DNA from: Pectobacterium peruviense
GTDB lineage: Bacteria; Pseudomonadota; Gammaproteobacteria; Enterobacterales; Enterobacteriaceae
Length of the DNA stretch: 64,000 nucleotides
NCBI RefSeq assembly: GCF_002847345.1
Contig: NZ_LXFV01000001.1
Location: forward strand, 248,001 to 312,000
Direction: 5' to 3'
The position numbers were made by a program, and so were the translations under genes. The notes under the pieces were generated by a model, which saw only the letters and a list, made by a program, of their open reading frames with translations, had not been told where the DNA came from and ran no database searches. Within the stretch, counting starts at the first letter, position 1, and every line of letters starts with the position of its first letter. This document shows, in pieces, positions 19,442 to 29,702 of this stretch.

Positions 19442-19481
19442 GGCGCGCGACATTGCTTGCGTGAAATACAAATCGCGCGCC
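19442..19481 (-). terminator. Candidate terminator of the trp operon
   Basis: GGCGCGCGA (19442-19450) and TCGCGCGCC (19473-19481) form a perfect 9-bp GC stem around a 22-base loop, 10 bases after the trpA stop. On the minus strand a T-rich stretch comes only after several more bases, so termination efficiency is uncertain, or it is Rho-assisted. Confidence 0.5.
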
Positions 19482-19490
19482 TGAAAGGTG

Positions 19491-20297
19491 TTATGAACGC
19501 GTAGCCGCTTTCATTTCACTCACAAAGGTGTGTAACTCTGACAGCATGACATCGGGCTGGTTCAGATTTTTTTCGATAATACGTACGATCGCAGAACCGG
19601 AAATGGCACCCGCGGCACCTGACGCTACGGTTTCCCGCACTTGAGCAGGGTCAGAAATGCCAAATCCCTGTAGCGGTGGAGCAGCATGATACTCGTTCAG
19701 TTTGGCCACCAGATGATTCAGCGGCAACTGAGCACGCTTTTCTGCCCCGGTTACGCCTGCGCGTGAAACCAGATAGGTATAGCCACGGCCATAAGAGGCG
19801 ATCTCTCTCAGAAGTTCATCATCGGCATTGGGTGGGCAGATAAAGATAGGAGCAATGCCGTGTCGCAGCGCTGCCGTACGGAAAGCGGTAGATTCCACGA
19901 CGGGAACATCCGCTACTAAAACTGAATCGACGCCAACCTCTGCACAGCGCTGATAAAACGCATCAATGCCGTTGCTGAAAACCAGATTGGCATACATCAG
20001 CAGACCGATCGGAATTTCTGGATATTTCTGACGTATAGTCGCCAGCATTTCGAAACATTGCCCTGGCGTGACGCCTGCGGCAAAGGCGCGCAGGTTAGCA
20101 TCCTGAATGGTTGGGCCGTCCGCTAGCGGGTCAGAGAAGGGGACACCCAACTCTAGCGCATCGGCACCGGCGGCAATCAACGTATCGATAATCTTCAGTG
20201 ACTGATCAGGGGACGGATCGCCTAGCGTGACAAAGGGGACGAACGCGCCTTCTTTTTTCTCTGACAGGCGTGTAAACAGCTGTTGATAGCGCTCCAT
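19491..20297 (-). CDS. trpA: Tryptophan synthase alpha subunit
   Basis: The 268-residue TIM-barrel protein splits indole-3-glycerol phosphate into indole and glyceraldehyde 3-phosphate; indole passes through a tunnel to TrpB. The catalytic residues Glu49 and Asp60 are present in [15 protein letters not shown]. Its start overlaps the trpB stop by one base (TAATG), the usual translational coupling of the two subunits. It is the last gene of the operon. Confidence 0.98.
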   Translation of the reverse strand: MERYQQLFTRLSEKKEGAFVPFVTLGDPSPDQSLKIIDTLIAAGADALELGVPFSDPLADGPTIQDANLRAFAAGVTPGQCFEMLATIRQKYPEIPIGLLMYANLVFSNGIDAFYQRCAEVGVDSVLVADVPVVESTAFRTAALRHGIAPIFICPPNADDELLREIASYGRGYTYLVSRAGVTGAEKRAQLPLNHLVAKLNEYHAAPPLQGFGISDPAQVRETVASGAAGAISGSAIVRIIEKNLNQPDVMLSELHTFVSEMKAATRS

Positions 20298-21487
20298 TAG
20301 ATTTCTCCCCGATCTTTCAAAATATCGTGCACGGTAAAGATGTCTTTATCACCACGGCCGGACAGGTTGACGACCAGCAGTTGCTCTTTCTCCGGCTCCG
20401 CTTTGATCATCTTCAAGGCGTGCGCCAACGCATGGGATGATTCCAGTGCAGGGATAATACCTTCACCGCGGCAGAGCGCTTTGAAGGCATCCAGCGCTTC
20501 ATCATCGGTAATCGAGACATAGTCTGCACGGCCGATGCTGTTCAGGTAGGCGTGCTGCGGCCCTACGGATGGGAAATCCAGCCCAGCAGAAATAGAGTAG
20601 GACTCTTCAATTTGTCCGTCAGATGTTTGCATCATCGGGGACTTCATACCGAAATAAATACCGACGCGGCCATGTTTTAACGGCGCACCGTGCTGCCCAG
20701 ATTCAATGCCTAAGCCGCCCGGCTCAATGCCGATCAGGCGAACGTGAGTATCGTCGATGAAATCAGCGAACATGCCAATTGCGTTAGAGCCGCCGCCGAC
20801 ACAGGCCAGCACTGCATCCGGTAAGCGACCTTCTTTTTCCAGGATCTGCGCCTTCGTCTCTTCGCCAATCATGCGTTGGAATTCGCGTACGATAGTCGGG
20901 TAAGGGTGCGGACCTGCCGCCGTTCCCAGCAGATAGTGTGCCGTTTCATAGCTGCCAGACCAGTCACGCAGCGCTTCGTTACAGGCATCTTTCAGCGTGG
21001 AAGAACCGCTATGAACTGGAATCACTTCTGCACCCATCAAGCGCATGCGGAAGACGTTCGGCGACTGACGCTCAACGTCTTTTGCACCCATATAAACGCG
21101 GCATTTCAGGCCAAGCAGGGCGCAAGCCAGCGCCGTCGCGACGCCGTGTTGTCCCGCACCGGTTTCAGCGATGATTTCACTTTTACCCATGCGCTTAGCC
21201 AGCAATGCCTGTCCAAGCACCTGATTCGTTTTGTGCGCGCCGCCGTGCAGCAGATCTTCACGCTTCAGGTACAGCTTGGTTTTCGTCCCAGCCGTCAGGT
21301 TTTTGCATAGGGTTAATGCTGTCGGGCGACCCGCATAGTTTTTCAGCAGATCGGTAAATTCAGCCTGAAATTCAGGATCTTTTTGTGCGCTGACGAAAGC
21401 CTCTTCCAGCTGGCGCAACGCCGGGATGAGGATCTGCGGAACAAACTGTCCGCCGAATTCACCGAAATAAGGGTTGAGTAATGTCAT
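20297..21487 (-). CDS. trpB: Tryptophan synthase beta subunit
   Basis: The 396-residue PLP enzyme condenses indole with serine to make tryptophan. The Schiff-base lysine is K86 in [14 protein letters not shown], and the phosphate loop [10 protein letters not shown] is intact. The start [20 protein letters not shown] at 21487 is the family start; the frame stays open 19 codons upstream into the end of trpC. It forms the alpha2-beta2 complex with TrpA. Confidence 0.98.
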   Translation of the reverse strand: MTLLNPYFGEFGGQFVPQILIPALRQLEEAFVSAQKDPEFQAEFTDLLKNYAGRPTALTLCKNLTAGTKTKLYLKREDLLHGGAHKTNQVLGQALLAKRMGKSEIIAETGAGQHGVATALACALLGLKCRVYMGAKDVERQSPNVFRMRLMGAEVIPVHSGSSTLKDACNEALRDWSGSYETAHYLLGTAAGPHPYPTIVREFQRMIGEETKAQILEKEGRLPDAVLACVGGGSNAIGMFADFIDDTHVRLIGIEPGGLGIESGQHGAPLKHGRVGIYFGMKSPMMQTSDGQIEESYSISAGLDFPSVGPQHAYLNSIGRADYVSITDDEALDAFKALCRGEGIIPALESSHALAHALKMIKAEPEKEQLLVVNLSGRGDKDIFTVHDILKDRGEI

Positions 21488-21503
21488 AATTTTCCCGTCT
21501 GTT

Positions 21504-22871
21504 TTAGTGTTGCTGCTGACGTAACGTCGCAAAAACGGCAGCAATTTTATGTGAATCTTTTTTCCCCGGTTCGCTTTCCACCCCGGAATTGAAATCCAGT
21601 CCTGCGCAACCTTGCCGTGCCGCCAGTGCGCAGTTATCGCTATTCAGTCCACCGGCTAACAGCACGTTATCCAGTGACTGATTGTCCAGCAGCGACCAGT
21701 TGAAGGTTTTACCGCTGCCGCCCTGACCGTTGTCAAACACGTAGCGATCGACGTGAGTGAGATTACGCTCTGGCAGCACATCCGTGATGCTCAGTGCTTT
21801 CCAAATCTGGCACGTTGCAGGTAATTGCTGGCGTAGCTGGTCGATCGTCTGTTGATCCTCATCGCCATGTAGTTGAACAGCCGCTAACCCCAACTGCGTC
21901 GTGATAGCAACGATATGAGCGACGGGCGCATTGCGGAAAACGCCGACATAACGCAGTGGCGCACCCTCAATGACATCGGCCGCTTGTTTGGCGTCGATAT
22001 AGCGTGGAGAACTGGCGACGAAGATTAAACCGCCGTAGAGCGCACCCGCATGATAGGCGGCCTGTGCATCAGCTGCGCGCGTCAGGCCGCAGACCTTGTT
22101 TTCACCCAGAATAACGCGGCGTACCGCGCCGTTCAGATCCGGTTCAGACATCAGTGAACTGCCGATCAGGAAGCCCTGAGCAAAAGCGCTGAGTTCACGA
22201 ATCTGTGCCTGGCAGTTGATACCGGATTCGCTGATCACGGTGACGCCAGCAGGCAGACGCGGTGCGAGCGTCCGGGTACGGTTGAGGTCAATGGAGAGAT
22301 CGCGCAGGTCGCGGTTGTTGATCCCAACGACGCGTGCTTCGAGCTGAATGGCCCGCAGCAGCTCTTCTTCATTACTAACTTCTGTCAACACGCCCAGCTT
22401 CAGGCTGTGCGCCACTTCGGCCAGTTGCTGATATTGCTCGTCGTCCAGCACGGATAGCATCAGCAGAATGGCATCGGCCTGATAGTAGCGTGCCAGATAG
22501 ATCTGGTAGGGCGAAATAATAAAGTCTTTGCACAACACCGGCTGATGGACTGCCGCGCTAACCTGCGGCAGGAAGGCAAAATCGCCCTGAAAATACTTTT
22601 CGTCAGTCAAAACGGAAATAGCAGACGCGTAATCTTTATAGACCTGAGCTATCGCTACCGGGTCGAAATCATCGCGAATCAATCCCTTCGACGGTGACGC
22701 CTTTTTGCATTCAAGAATAAAGGCGGGCTTATCTTGTTTCAGCGCCTGATAAAAGTCGCGCTGGCTGGGAACGATCTCATGCTGAAAAGAGGCCAGCGGC
22801 TGTGCTTTTTCTCGTTCCGCAACCCAGAGCGCTTTATCACGCACAATTTTATGTAATACGGTTTCCTGCAT
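21504..22871 (-). CDS. trpC: Bifunctional indole-3-glycerol phosphate synthase / phosphoribosylanthranilate isomerase
   Basis: At 455 residues this is the fused TrpC-TrpF enzyme usual in enterobacteria. Residues about 1-255 are the IGPS barrel ([20 protein letters not shown] start; [12 protein letters not shown] has the catalytic lysine region) and about 256-455 the isomerase barrel ([16 protein letters not shown] has the catalytic Cys). It performs two successive steps of tryptophan synthesis. The start at 22871 is chosen by family alignment; the open frame reaches 28 codons into trpD. Confidence 0.97.
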   Translation of the reverse strand: MQETVLHKIVRDKALWVAEREKAQPLASFQHEIVPSQRDFYQALKQDKPAFILECKKASPSKGLIRDDFDPVAIAQVYKDYASAISVLTDEKYFQGDFAFLPQVSAAVHQPVLCKDFIISPYQIYLARYYQADAILLMLSVLDDEQYQQLAEVAHSLKLGVLTEVSNEEELLRAIQLEARVVGINNRDLRDLSIDLNRTRTLAPRLPAGVTVISESGINCQAQIRELSAFAQGFLIGSSLMSEPDLNGAVRRVILGENKVCGLTRAADAQAAYHAGALYGGLIFVASSPRYIDAKQAADVIEGAPLRYVGVFRNAPVAHIVAITTQLGLAAVQLHGDEDQQTIDQLRQQLPATCQIWKALSITDVLPERNLTHVDRYVFDNGQGGSGKTFNWSLLDNQSLDNVLLAGGLNSDNCALAARQGCAGLDFNSGVESEPGKKDSHKIAAVFATLRQQQH

Positions 22872-22878
22872 GGTTCCA

Positions 22879-23877
22879 TTATCCTCTGGCGGACAGGGCG
22901 ATAACGCGCTGATAAGCCTGTCCACTATGAATGACTTCAAGCGCCTGTTGCGCATTTTGGCGCAGATCTTCTTGTCCGAATAATCTCAGGAGCAGCGCAA
23001 CGTTGGCGGCAACCGCCGCGGCGTGCGCGCGTTCACCTTTACCTTGTAGCAGTGACGCGAGAATGTCACGATTTTCTTCTGGCGTACCGCCTTGTAATGC
23101 CGATAGCGGATGCGTATCCAGCCCGAAATCGCGGTGCGTCAGTTCGTAGGTTTCGATCTCGCCATGGTTCAACTCGGCAACCTGCGTCGGTGCATGAATC
23201 GCGACTTCATCCATTCCGCCACCGTGTACAACCGCGGCACGCTGGTAGCCCAGCACTTTCAGCGTTTCGGCGATAGGGCGAACCAATTCGGGGCTATACA
23301 CGCCAATCAGCGCCAGCGGTGGACGAGCGGGGTTAACCAACGGCCCCAGCACGTTGAAGACGGTGCGTGTTTTGAGCTGCTGACGTACCGGCATGGCATG
23401 ACGGAAGCCCAGATGGTATTGCGGAGCAAACAGGAAACACACGCCCAGGTCGTCCAGCGCCTGACGGGAATCCTGTGCGCTCATATCCAGCTTAATGCCG
23501 AAAGCGGAGAGTAAGTCAGAGGAACCGGAACGGCTGGATACGCTACGGTTGCCGTGCTTGGCGATTTTCAGACCACAGCTGGCAGCAACGAAGGCACTGG
23601 CCGTCGAAATATTGATGCTGTTGGTGCCGTCACCGCCTGTGCCGACGATATCGGCAAATAAATAGTCAGGGCGCGGGAACGGCTGCGCATCGGCCAGCAG
23701 AGCCGTGGCAGCACCGGCGATCTCATCGGGATGTTCGCCGCGCACTTTCATACTAATCAACGCCGCTGCCAGTTGGCTGGCTTCCAGTTCACCGCGAATA
23801 ATGGCACCAAACAGCGCCTGACTTTCCTGACGGCTGATGCTGTTCGCGCCGTATAATTTTTCCAGTATGTGTTGCAT
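22879..23877 (-). CDS. trpD: Anthranilate phosphoribosyltransferase
   Basis: The 332-residue enzyme transfers phosphoribose from PRPP to anthranilate. The PRPP-binding motif [19 protein letters not shown] is complete, as is [17 protein letters not shown]. Unlike E. coli, where TrpG and TrpD are fused, here they are separate genes, as in Serratia, Yersinia and soft-rot bacteria. The start used (23877) is the family start [10 protein letters not shown]. An in-frame ATG at 23946 would add 23 residues ([20 protein letters not shown]...) and has a better ribosome site (GAGGG, 8-base spacing), so translation may begin there; the extension looks like a leftover of a TrpG-TrpD linker. Confidence 0.96.
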   Translation of the reverse strand: MQHILEKLYGANSISRQESQALFGAIIRGELEASQLAAALISMKVRGEHPDEIAGAATALLADAQPFPRPDYLFADIVGTGGDGTNSINISTASAFVAASCGLKIAKHGNRSVSSRSGSSDLLSAFGIKLDMSAQDSRQALDDLGVCFLFAPQYHLGFRHAMPVRQQLKTRTVFNVLGPLVNPARPPLALIGVYSPELVRPIAETLKVLGYQRAAVVHGGGMDEVAIHAPTQVAELNHGEIETYELTHRDFGLDTHPLSALQGGTPEENRDILASLLQGKGERAHAAAVAANVALLLRLFGQEDLRQNAQQALEVIHSGQAYQRVIALSARG

Positions 23878-23960
23878 GGTAATGACATCCTGAGCAGTAG
23901 ACGGTTCCTGGGTCTTAGACGACGGTTGTGTAGAAGACAGTTGCATAATCGTATCCCTCG

Positions 23961-24539
23961 TTAAGCCAGCGCCCAGTCCAGCGTTTGTTCCAGCAGTCGA
24001 GCGCCGTGCGTGGTCAGGATCGACTCAGGATGGAATTGAAAACCGCAGACGCGATCGGCATCGTTCCGCACGGCCATGACCATCGTGTTGAAGTGTGCGT
24101 TGACGGTCAGCGTCGACGGAATGTTGCTGCCGACCAGCGAGTGGTAGCGAGCGACGGGCAATGGATGCGGTAAACCGCTAAACATGCCGCTGGCATCGTG
24201 GTCGATGGCAGACGCCTTGCCGTGCAGGATTTCACCCGCCTGACCGACATGGCCGCCGTAGGCTTCCACAATGGCCTGATGGCCGAGGCAAATGCCGATA
24301 ATCGGCAACTGACCGCGCAAACGTTGCAGCAGCTCAGGCATACAACCCGCTTCGGCTGGCGTGCCGGGGCCGGGGGAGAGCATCAGGATCGGTTTTTCCA
24401 TTTGCTGTAACCGCGCGATGATGACGTCGGCAGGCAGATGGTTACGGTAAATCACGACCTGATGACCGCTGGCACGCAGCTGATCCACCAGGTTGTAGGT
24501 GAATGAATCGATGTTATCGAGCAGCAGGATATCGGCCAT
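23961..24539 (-). CDS. trpG: Anthranilate synthase glutamine amidotransferase subunit
   Basis: The 192-residue class I amidotransferase supplies ammonia to TrpE. Its triad is complete: Cys84 in GICLGHQAI and His170/Glu172 in FQFHPES. It stands as a free-standing subunit rather than fused to TrpD. Its ATG overlaps the trpE stop by one base (TGATG), coupling the two subunits of the same enzyme. Confidence 0.98.
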   Translation of the reverse strand: MADILLLDNIDSFTYNLVDQLRASGHQVVIYRNHLPADVIIARLQQMEKPILMLSPGPGTPAEAGCMPELLQRLRGQLPIIGICLGHQAIVEAYGGHVGQAGEILHGKASAIDHDASGMFSGLPHPLPVARYHSLVGSNIPSTLTVNAHFNTMVMAVRNDADRVCGFQFHPESILTTHGARLLEQTLDWALA

Positions 24540-26101
24540 CAGAAAATCTCCTTTGCATGGTGCGCGCTGGCAATGGCTCGCAGTACGGCCCGGGCTTTAT
24601 TGCGTGTTTCGTCGGCTTCGGCTTGAGGGTTAGAATCCAGCACCACGCCCGCACCGGCCTGAACAGTGGCAATACCGTCTTCGACATAGGCGGAGCGAAT
24701 GACGATGCAGGTGTCCAGGTCGCCGTGAGCGGTGAAGTAGCCCACCGCGCCGCCGTAGCTGCCGCGTCGGGTTTTCTCACTTTCGGCAATCAGCTGCATG
24801 GCCCGAACTTTCGGCGCGCCGCTTAGCGTGCCCATATTCATGCAGGCGCGGTAGGCGTGCAGCACATCTAAATCTTCACGCAATGTCCCCACAACGCGGG
24901 AGACCAGATGCATGACAAAGGAATAGCGGTCCACTTTGGTCAAGTCAGCAACGTAACGGCTACCCGGCTGACAGATGCGCGCCAGATCGTTACGGGCTAA
25001 ATCTACCAGCATCAAATGCTCAGCCAGCTCTTTATGGTCGGTACGCATTTCCAGTTCAATACGGCTATCGAGATCGCGATCCAGCGAGCCATCGGCACGG
25101 CGACCGCGCGGGCGAGTACCGGCAATCGGATAGATTTCGATTTGACGGCTGTCTGCATCGTATTTCAGCGAGCTTTCCGGCGAGGCACCGAACAACGTGA
25201 AGTCTTGATCCTGCATGTAAAACATGTAAGGGCTGGGATTGCTATCCTTCAGCGTTTGGTAGGCGGCCAGCGGTGAAGGACACGGCAGAGAGAAACGACG
25301 TGACGGCACGACCTGGAAAATTTCACCGATGCGGATAGCTTCCTGCATCTGGCTGACGACTTCCCCGAAAGCCTCATCGCTCTGGTTGCAGCTCAGCGTC
25401 ATGTCTTCGATGGACTGACGCGGCAGCGCGGGCGCGGGCTGAGTGAGCTGAAGTTGCAGCTGTTCCAGACGCTGTTGCAGACGCTGCTTTTCGCTATGGT
25501 TCGGTGTAAACAGGCTGGCTTGCAGAGCGGTCACACGTTTTTGGTGGTCAAGCACCAGCAGCGTTTCTGCCAGATAGAAGCAAAAATCCGGGCAACGCTG
25601 CTGCTGGTTCAGCGCAGGTAATTCTTCAAACCCGGCGACCAGATCGTAGGCGAACAGGCCGCCGAGAAACATAGCTTCACGCTCATCTATCGGGCAGGCG
25701 ACCAGCGTCAGAATCTGACGTAAGGCGTCAAACACGGACAGCGAACGCAGGCGAGCATCTTCGTCCTGCATGGCGTCTGCCAGTGGGAACGTGAGTTCAC
25801 GACCGTTCGGACGCGGCTGATTGATAATCTCCACTGGCAGCGCGGCATCCAGAAGCGGCAGAAGGCTGGCGCCGTTTGCCGTGAGTGCCTGAATGGAAAC
25901 GTGCTGACCCAGTGCGGTGATGCGTAGTGCGCTATCTACGATCAACAGGCTTTTCAGGTTTTCCTTGCTGTCGATTTCAGCCGACTCTAACAGCAACGTT
26001 GCCGGTCTGGCACCGCAGAGCTGATGGAAGATGGCGCTGGGGTCGTTACGGTAAACGGCCTCAATACGCAGCAGTTCCAGTTTAGGTTGTGTTGTTTGCA
26101 T
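24539..26101 (-). CDS. trpE: Anthranilate synthase component I
   Basis: The 520-residue enzyme converts chorismate to anthranilate. The N-terminal [10 protein letters not shown] (about residues 36-45) is the tryptophan feedback site. The C-terminal chorismate-binding domain has [10 protein letters not shown] and the segment [20 protein letters not shown]. It is the first structural gene after the leader peptide and attenuator, so expression is controlled by both TrpR and attenuation. Length and sequence are typical. Confidence 0.98.
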   Translation of the reverse strand: MQTTQPKLELLRIEAVYRNDPSAIFHQLCGARPATLLLESAEIDSKENLKSLLIVDSALRITALGQHVSIQALTANGASLLPLLDAALPVEIINQPRPNGRELTFPLADAMQDEDARLRSLSVFDALRQILTLVACPIDEREAMFLGGLFAYDLVAGFEELPALNQQQRCPDFCFYLAETLLVLDHQKRVTALQASLFTPNHSEKQRLQQRLEQLQLQLTQPAPALPRQSIEDMTLSCNQSDEAFGEVVSQMQEAIRIGEIFQVVPSRRFSLPCPSPLAAYQTLKDSNPSPYMFYMQDQDFTLFGASPESSLKYDADSRQIEIYPIAGTRPRGRRADGSLDRDLDSRIELEMRTDHKELAEHLMLVDLARNDLARICQPGSRYVADLTKVDRYSFVMHLVSRVVGTLREDLDVLHAYRACMNMGTLSGAPKVRAMQLIAESEKTRRGSYGGAVGYFTAHGDLDTCIVIRSAYVEDGIATVQAGAGVVLDSNPQAEADETRNKARAVLRAIASAHHAKEIF

Positions 26102-26135
26102 TCTTGCTACCCGTTTAATGTTGTGACCATCAAAT

Positions 26136-26161
26136 AAAAAGCCCGCTTAGTTAAGCGGGCC
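26136..26161 (-). terminator. trp attenuator terminator
   Basis: On the minus strand GCCCGCTTA (26160-26152) pairs with TAAGCGGGC (26149-26141) around a 2-base centre and runs into TTTTTATTTG. It lies between trpL and trpE and is the 3:4 hairpin of the attenuation mechanism. Confidence 0.95.
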
Positions 26162-26198
26162 TGGGAATATCTGCATGTGTGATAACAGCGATGCGTGA

Positions 26199-26261
26199 TT
26201 AGTCCACCCGCGAGAGGGAAGAGCGCCACCAACCATGCTTCATCATTTTCTGCGTTGCCAT
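26199..26261 (-). CDS. trpL: trp operon leader peptide
   Basis: The minus strand encodes MATQKMMKHGWWRSSLSRVD (20 residues), with tandem Trp codons at positions 11-12. Ribosome stalling at these codons when charged tRNA-Trp is scarce prevents the attenuator hairpin at 26141-26160. The frame is too short for ordinary gene calling but its place between promoter and attenuator and the WW pair are decisive. Confidence 0.96.
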   Translation of the reverse strand: MATQKMMKHGWWRSSLSRVD

Positions 26262-26311
26262 TATCATCATCTCACTGTTTGTATACTGATTACTGTCTGC
26301 GCACTGCGCTT

Positions 26312-26347
26312 GTGTACTAGTTAACTGGTTCGGGGATAAAATGTCAA
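26312..26347 (-). promoter_or_regulatory. trp promoter with overlapping TrpR operator
   Basis: On the minus strand a consensus -35 TTGACA (26347-26342) is followed after exactly 17 bases by TTAACT (26324-26319). The -10 is embedded in CGAACCAGTTAACTAGTACA, which matches the E. coli trp operator CGAACTAGTTAACTAGTACG at all but two positions. TrpR with tryptophan would block polymerase here. Confidence 0.95.
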
Positions 26348-26404
26348 CACCTTCAATAGGATTATTTTATCGATGCTTTACATCATAAAAAGGCAGCAGT
26401 TATG

Positions 26405-27442
26405 TCATTTCATAGGCAAGCATGCCTTCTTACAACCTCTTTCACGAAAGAACCCAGGAGATGACCTGAACCAGCGTAGGCATGCACGGTGGAAACTACT
26501 GAGATCTTTATATCCAACCAATTCAGCAACTTGAGAAAGCGAATATTGGCTATATATGAGATAATATTCTGCAAGATTCATTTTAACGTCCTCAAGTATA
26601 TCCTTGAAATAAGCCCCTTCTTCTTCCAGACGCCTCTGTAATGTCCGGGGAGTCATAAAAAGGTCAGATGCGACAGAATGAATATTGCACGAACCGGTTT
26701 CTAGTTTTTTGTTAATGCTGTCTCTTACTCGGCTCTTTATTGTTTTATTAAAAAGAATGTCGATCAAGCAGGTTGCGTGTTTTTCATGCAATTTGAAAAG
26801 TGACGCATTGGAAGTAACCAATGGCATTAACAGGATCTCTGCATTCAGATAAACACAATTTCGATGTGTGCCAAAGGTCATTGGGCAAGCAAATAGCGTT
26901 TCATATTTTCTTATGCCATAGGGTTGTGGATAACTAAATTCCATGGAAGAAAAATGAGTAAAATTAGCAGCAGTGAGCCACTGACAATAAGCCAGTAAAC
27001 TGGCAACCGTTAATTCATGAAATTGACGAGTGATTTCTTTGTTTTTATCTTGTGGGTAAAGATAAGTAAATCCTATGCAGTATGTGTTTGTGTTTTTCTT
27101 ATCTAACGTTAGCTGACAGCCGCTGTATAACAGTCTAGAAAAACGGCAAAGGCATTCAAGTGCATGTAATAAATTGTCACTACTCATCATAATATAATTA
27201 ACGATATCATAATCACCAGGGTGAAAGTATTCATAAGATAGTAACCCAAAACTTTCTTTTCCCTGACTGGCATAGGCAATGTTAAGCAATTTTTGAATGT
27301 TATAAACACTGGTGAATTCATCACCGATTTCTTCACTCCTATAGCGTATTGTTGCATCGTTTGATAGCGCGTCTACGATTACCCCTTCCTTTTTTAATAT
27401 ATTCTCTAATGATGTTATATATTTTTTTCTTATTAAATACAT
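26405..27442 (-). CDS. AraC-family transcriptional regulator of the AT-rich islet
   Basis: The 345-residue protein has a C-terminal AraC/XylS double helix-turn-helix (about residues 255-340, with VASDLFMTPRTLQRRLEEEG and SLSQVAELVGYKDLSSFHRA). The N-terminal region (SFGLLSYEYFHPGDYDIVNY) resembles the arabinose-binding-like domain of OruR/ArgR-type activators. I prefer the ATG at 27442, which has an AAGGAG site, over one 13 codons upstream with none. It faces away from a glycosyltransferase gene and shares a 318-bp promoter region with it, so it may control that gene. Codon use is visibly more AT-rich than the flanking trp and rnm genes, suggesting transfer. The effector and target are unknown. 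Confidence 0.88.
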   Translation of the reverse strand: MYLIRKKYITSLENILKKEGVIVDALSNDATIRYRSEEIGDEFTSVYNIQKLLNIAYASQGKESFGLLSYEYFHPGDYDIVNYIMMSSDNLLHALECLCRFSRLLYSGCQLTLDKKNTNTYCIGFTYLYPQDKNKEITRQFHELTVASLLAYCQWLTAANFTHFSSMEFSYPQPYGIRKYETLFACPMTFGTHRNCVYLNAEILLMPLVTSNASLFKLHEKHATCLIDILFNKTIKSRVRDSINKKLETGSCNIHSVASDLFMTPRTLQRRLEEEGAYFKDILEDVKMNLAEYYLIYSQYSLSQVAELVGYKDLSSFHRACLRWFRSSPGFFRERGCKKACLPMK

Positions 27443-27760
27443 GGTGGGTACACTCCTTGTTTTATTTTTTATCTCATCCAATAAGTAACTTTATGGGAAC
27501 AGGTTTAATTTATCAAAAATGTCATTTAATGGCAAATAAGTGTCATCGTTAAACATTGTCAAATGTAGAATATTTTTTTTGGCATAGATAATCAAAATAA
27601 TGTCATCATTTCCCTTAATAATAAATCGGCGAATAAGATATTAATATTGCGTTAATCATGATGATTATCATCATTCAGGGCGTGTTTTGATATCACCATC
27701 TTAATGGTGTGAAAACTATCACCCCCTGATTATTACAAATATTTCTTAATGGGGCTTTTA
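27443..27760. promoter_or_regulatory. Divergent promoter region with a Fur-like box
   Basis: This AT-rich 318-bp gap lies between the divergent regulator and glycosyltransferase genes. On the minus strand 27675-27657 reads AATGATGATAATCATCATG, matching the Fur consensus GATAATGATAATCATTATC at 15 of 19 positions by my count. A small palindrome CACCAT-CTTA-ATGGTG lies at 27694-27709. I could not pick clear -35/-10 elements with confidence. Confidence 0.5.
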
Positions 27761-29599
27761 ATGTTTGAATTTATCTCTCTTGATAGGGATGGTGTTTTAT
27801 ATATTGCTGCTTTCTTGGTGATAATAAGATCTGTGTCACTCTATATTTTTTCGAAAGGAAACAATGTTGATAAGGCCAATGTCAACATATTGATGCTGGT
27901 TTTTTTTCTGCTCTTTATGACAGCATCCTCCCTTTCATCGTGGCCGCTTATTTATTTTTTGGCACTGTTTTTCGTCGGCAGTATTATCTCTTTCACATGG
28001 TTCACATACTCAGGAATGATAACCCCGTTTGGGTCGGGACTTACAGCAATTAGCACTACTTTGCTTTTATGTCTGCTCAGCTACATGCTTTCTTTTTATG
28101 AAACGTTTGTCGAACATGGTTTTCAGGCTATTTTTATTGCTATTTTTTTATTTTCGATAATAACATCGATTTATTCATTTTACTATTTGCCATTTTCTCA
28201 AAACTCCTTGTTTTATCTTAATTTCAAGAGAAATAAAAAAGTGATGCATATCCAGAGTGTTAGTGAAGTCTACTCACCCAAAGTCACTATCCATCTGCCT
28301 TGCTATTCTGAACCGCCAGAAATAGTAATCAATACGCTGAATAGTATTTCCGCATTAGATTATGACAATTATGAAGTTATCGTCATAGATAATAACACTC
28401 GGGATGAAACACTCTGGAAACCCGTGGAAAAACACTGTAGCATGTTGGGTGAGAAATTCAGATTTTATCATGTTCCTGTACTAGCAGGAGCAAAAGCTGG
28501 AGCATTGAATTATGCATTGAAAATCACGTCTTCTGATACTGAGTTGATCGCTGTTATTGATGCGGATTATATCACCGAACCCGATTTTATTCGACGCTAC
28601 GTCAAAATTTTTAAAGATGAAAACGTCGGTTTTGTTCAGACTAGCCATGATTACTATAATCATCAATCAAGCCCTGTTATGGAAGGCGCCTATTATTTCT
28701 GGACATTATTCCATAAAATAGAACTGCCATCATATACCGAAATTAACGCTGCATTTACCGTCGGGACGATGTGTATTTTGAGGCGGAATATATTGGAGAA
28801 GGTAGGAGGGTGGGATGAAACTGCATTGACAGAGGATTCTGAGCTTGCAGTAAGAATGCATGCGCAGGGATATATAGGTTACGTATTCGCTGATACGGTA
28901 GGAAGAGGACTGATTCCTACAACTTTTTCTGATATGAAAAAACAGCAAGTTAGATGGACTGCGGGGCCTGTTCAACAATTACTTAAACATTGGCGGCTGT
29001 ACTTCGGTTTTTCGAGTGAAAATAAAATGACCCTCAATCAAAGAGTCATGGAAATTAGACATAGTACATCCAGAATCAAACCCGTTTTTTCGCTAATATC
29101 ACTTCATATTATGGTGGTGGTGAGCTTCTTTCTCTTGAGCGGGAATGTTTATTTATCTATTCCTTATGAATTTATCGTTTTCTTTTTATGCATGTTGATA
29201 AGCACCTTTATTGAAAAAATGGCCTATTTTAGATTATTTAATTGCTCAGGGATTCTTCCCGTTTTCTATCATGGGATTATGGCTCGGGCGTTAGAGTGGA
29301 CTTTTATTTACGGAGTCATTTCATCACTGTTTGGTTTTTCAATGAAATGGGATAGGACAAATAAATTTGAAAATTCGAAGAGCATTAAGCGTGCATTTTT
29401 AGCATCAAAAATAGAGGTGGTAATGAGTGTCTTTTTTTTCTTATACTCATTTTTTTTATTATCCGGAAATCATTCTGGTTATAATGATTTTGTTTTCCTT
29501 ACAGGTATTGCATGCCTTGTTAAAGGGATAGGTTTCCTGTGTGCGCTGCTTGTGGCTTCCTTACTGGAAAACAATTTGCGTATCCTGGAAGCACCTTAA
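27761..29599 (+). CDS. Processive family-2 membrane glycosyltransferase (cellulose/hyaluronan synthase-like)
   Basis: The 612-residue protein has about five N-terminal hydrophobic segments (residues 8-150), a cytoplasmic GT-A catalytic domain (about 175-420), and about five C-terminal segments. The processive synthase signatures are all present: first Asp in VIDNNTRDETLW, AVIDADY (about residue 262-268), TEDSE (about 356), and QQVRW (about 394). Such enzymes polymerise a sugar from a nucleotide-sugar and extrude the chain. No PilZ domain and no bcsB, bcsZ or other partner gene is nearby, so the product and export route are unknown; beta-glucan, mannan or hyaluronan-like polymers are all possible. 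I use the ATG at 27761 because GGGG precedes it; another ATG lies 12 bases upstream. Strongly AT-rich. Confidence 0.88.
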   Translation: MFEFISLDRDGVLYIAAFLVIIRSVSLYIFSKGNNVDKANVNILMLVFFLLFMTASSLSSWPLIYFLALFFVGSIISFTWFTYSGMITPFGSGLTAISTTLLLCLLSYMLSFYETFVEHGFQAIFIAIFLFSIITSIYSFYYLPFSQNSLFYLNFKRNKKVMHIQSVSEVYSPKVTIHLPCYSEPPEIVINTLNSISALDYDNYEVIVIDNNTRDETLWKPVEKHCSMLGEKFRFYHVPVLAGAKAGALNYALKITSSDTELIAVIDADYITEPDFIRRYVKIFKDENVGFVQTSHDYYNHQSSPVMEGAYYFWTLFHKIELPSYTEINAAFTVGTMCILRRNILEKVGGWDETALTEDSELAVRMHAQGYIGYVFADTVGRGLIPTTFSDMKKQQVRWTAGPVQQLLKHWRLYFGFSSENKMTLNQRVMEIRHSTSRIKPVFSLISLHIMVVVSFFLLSGNVYLSIPYEFIVFFLCMLISTFIEKMAYFRLFNCSGILPVFYHGIMARALEWTFIYGVISSLFGFSMKWDRTNKFENSKSIKRAFLASKIEVVMSVFFFLYSFFLLSGNHSGYNDFVFLTGIACLVKGIGFLCALLVASLLENNLRILEAP

Positions 29600-29702
29600 A
29601 AATCTCGTAGGGGAAAGGAGAGAAAAGGGCACGCAGAGAAGATGAGAATTACCCTTTTCCTCCTATTGATGGCATCATGCGGCCTTCGCATTATTCTTGT
29701 TA

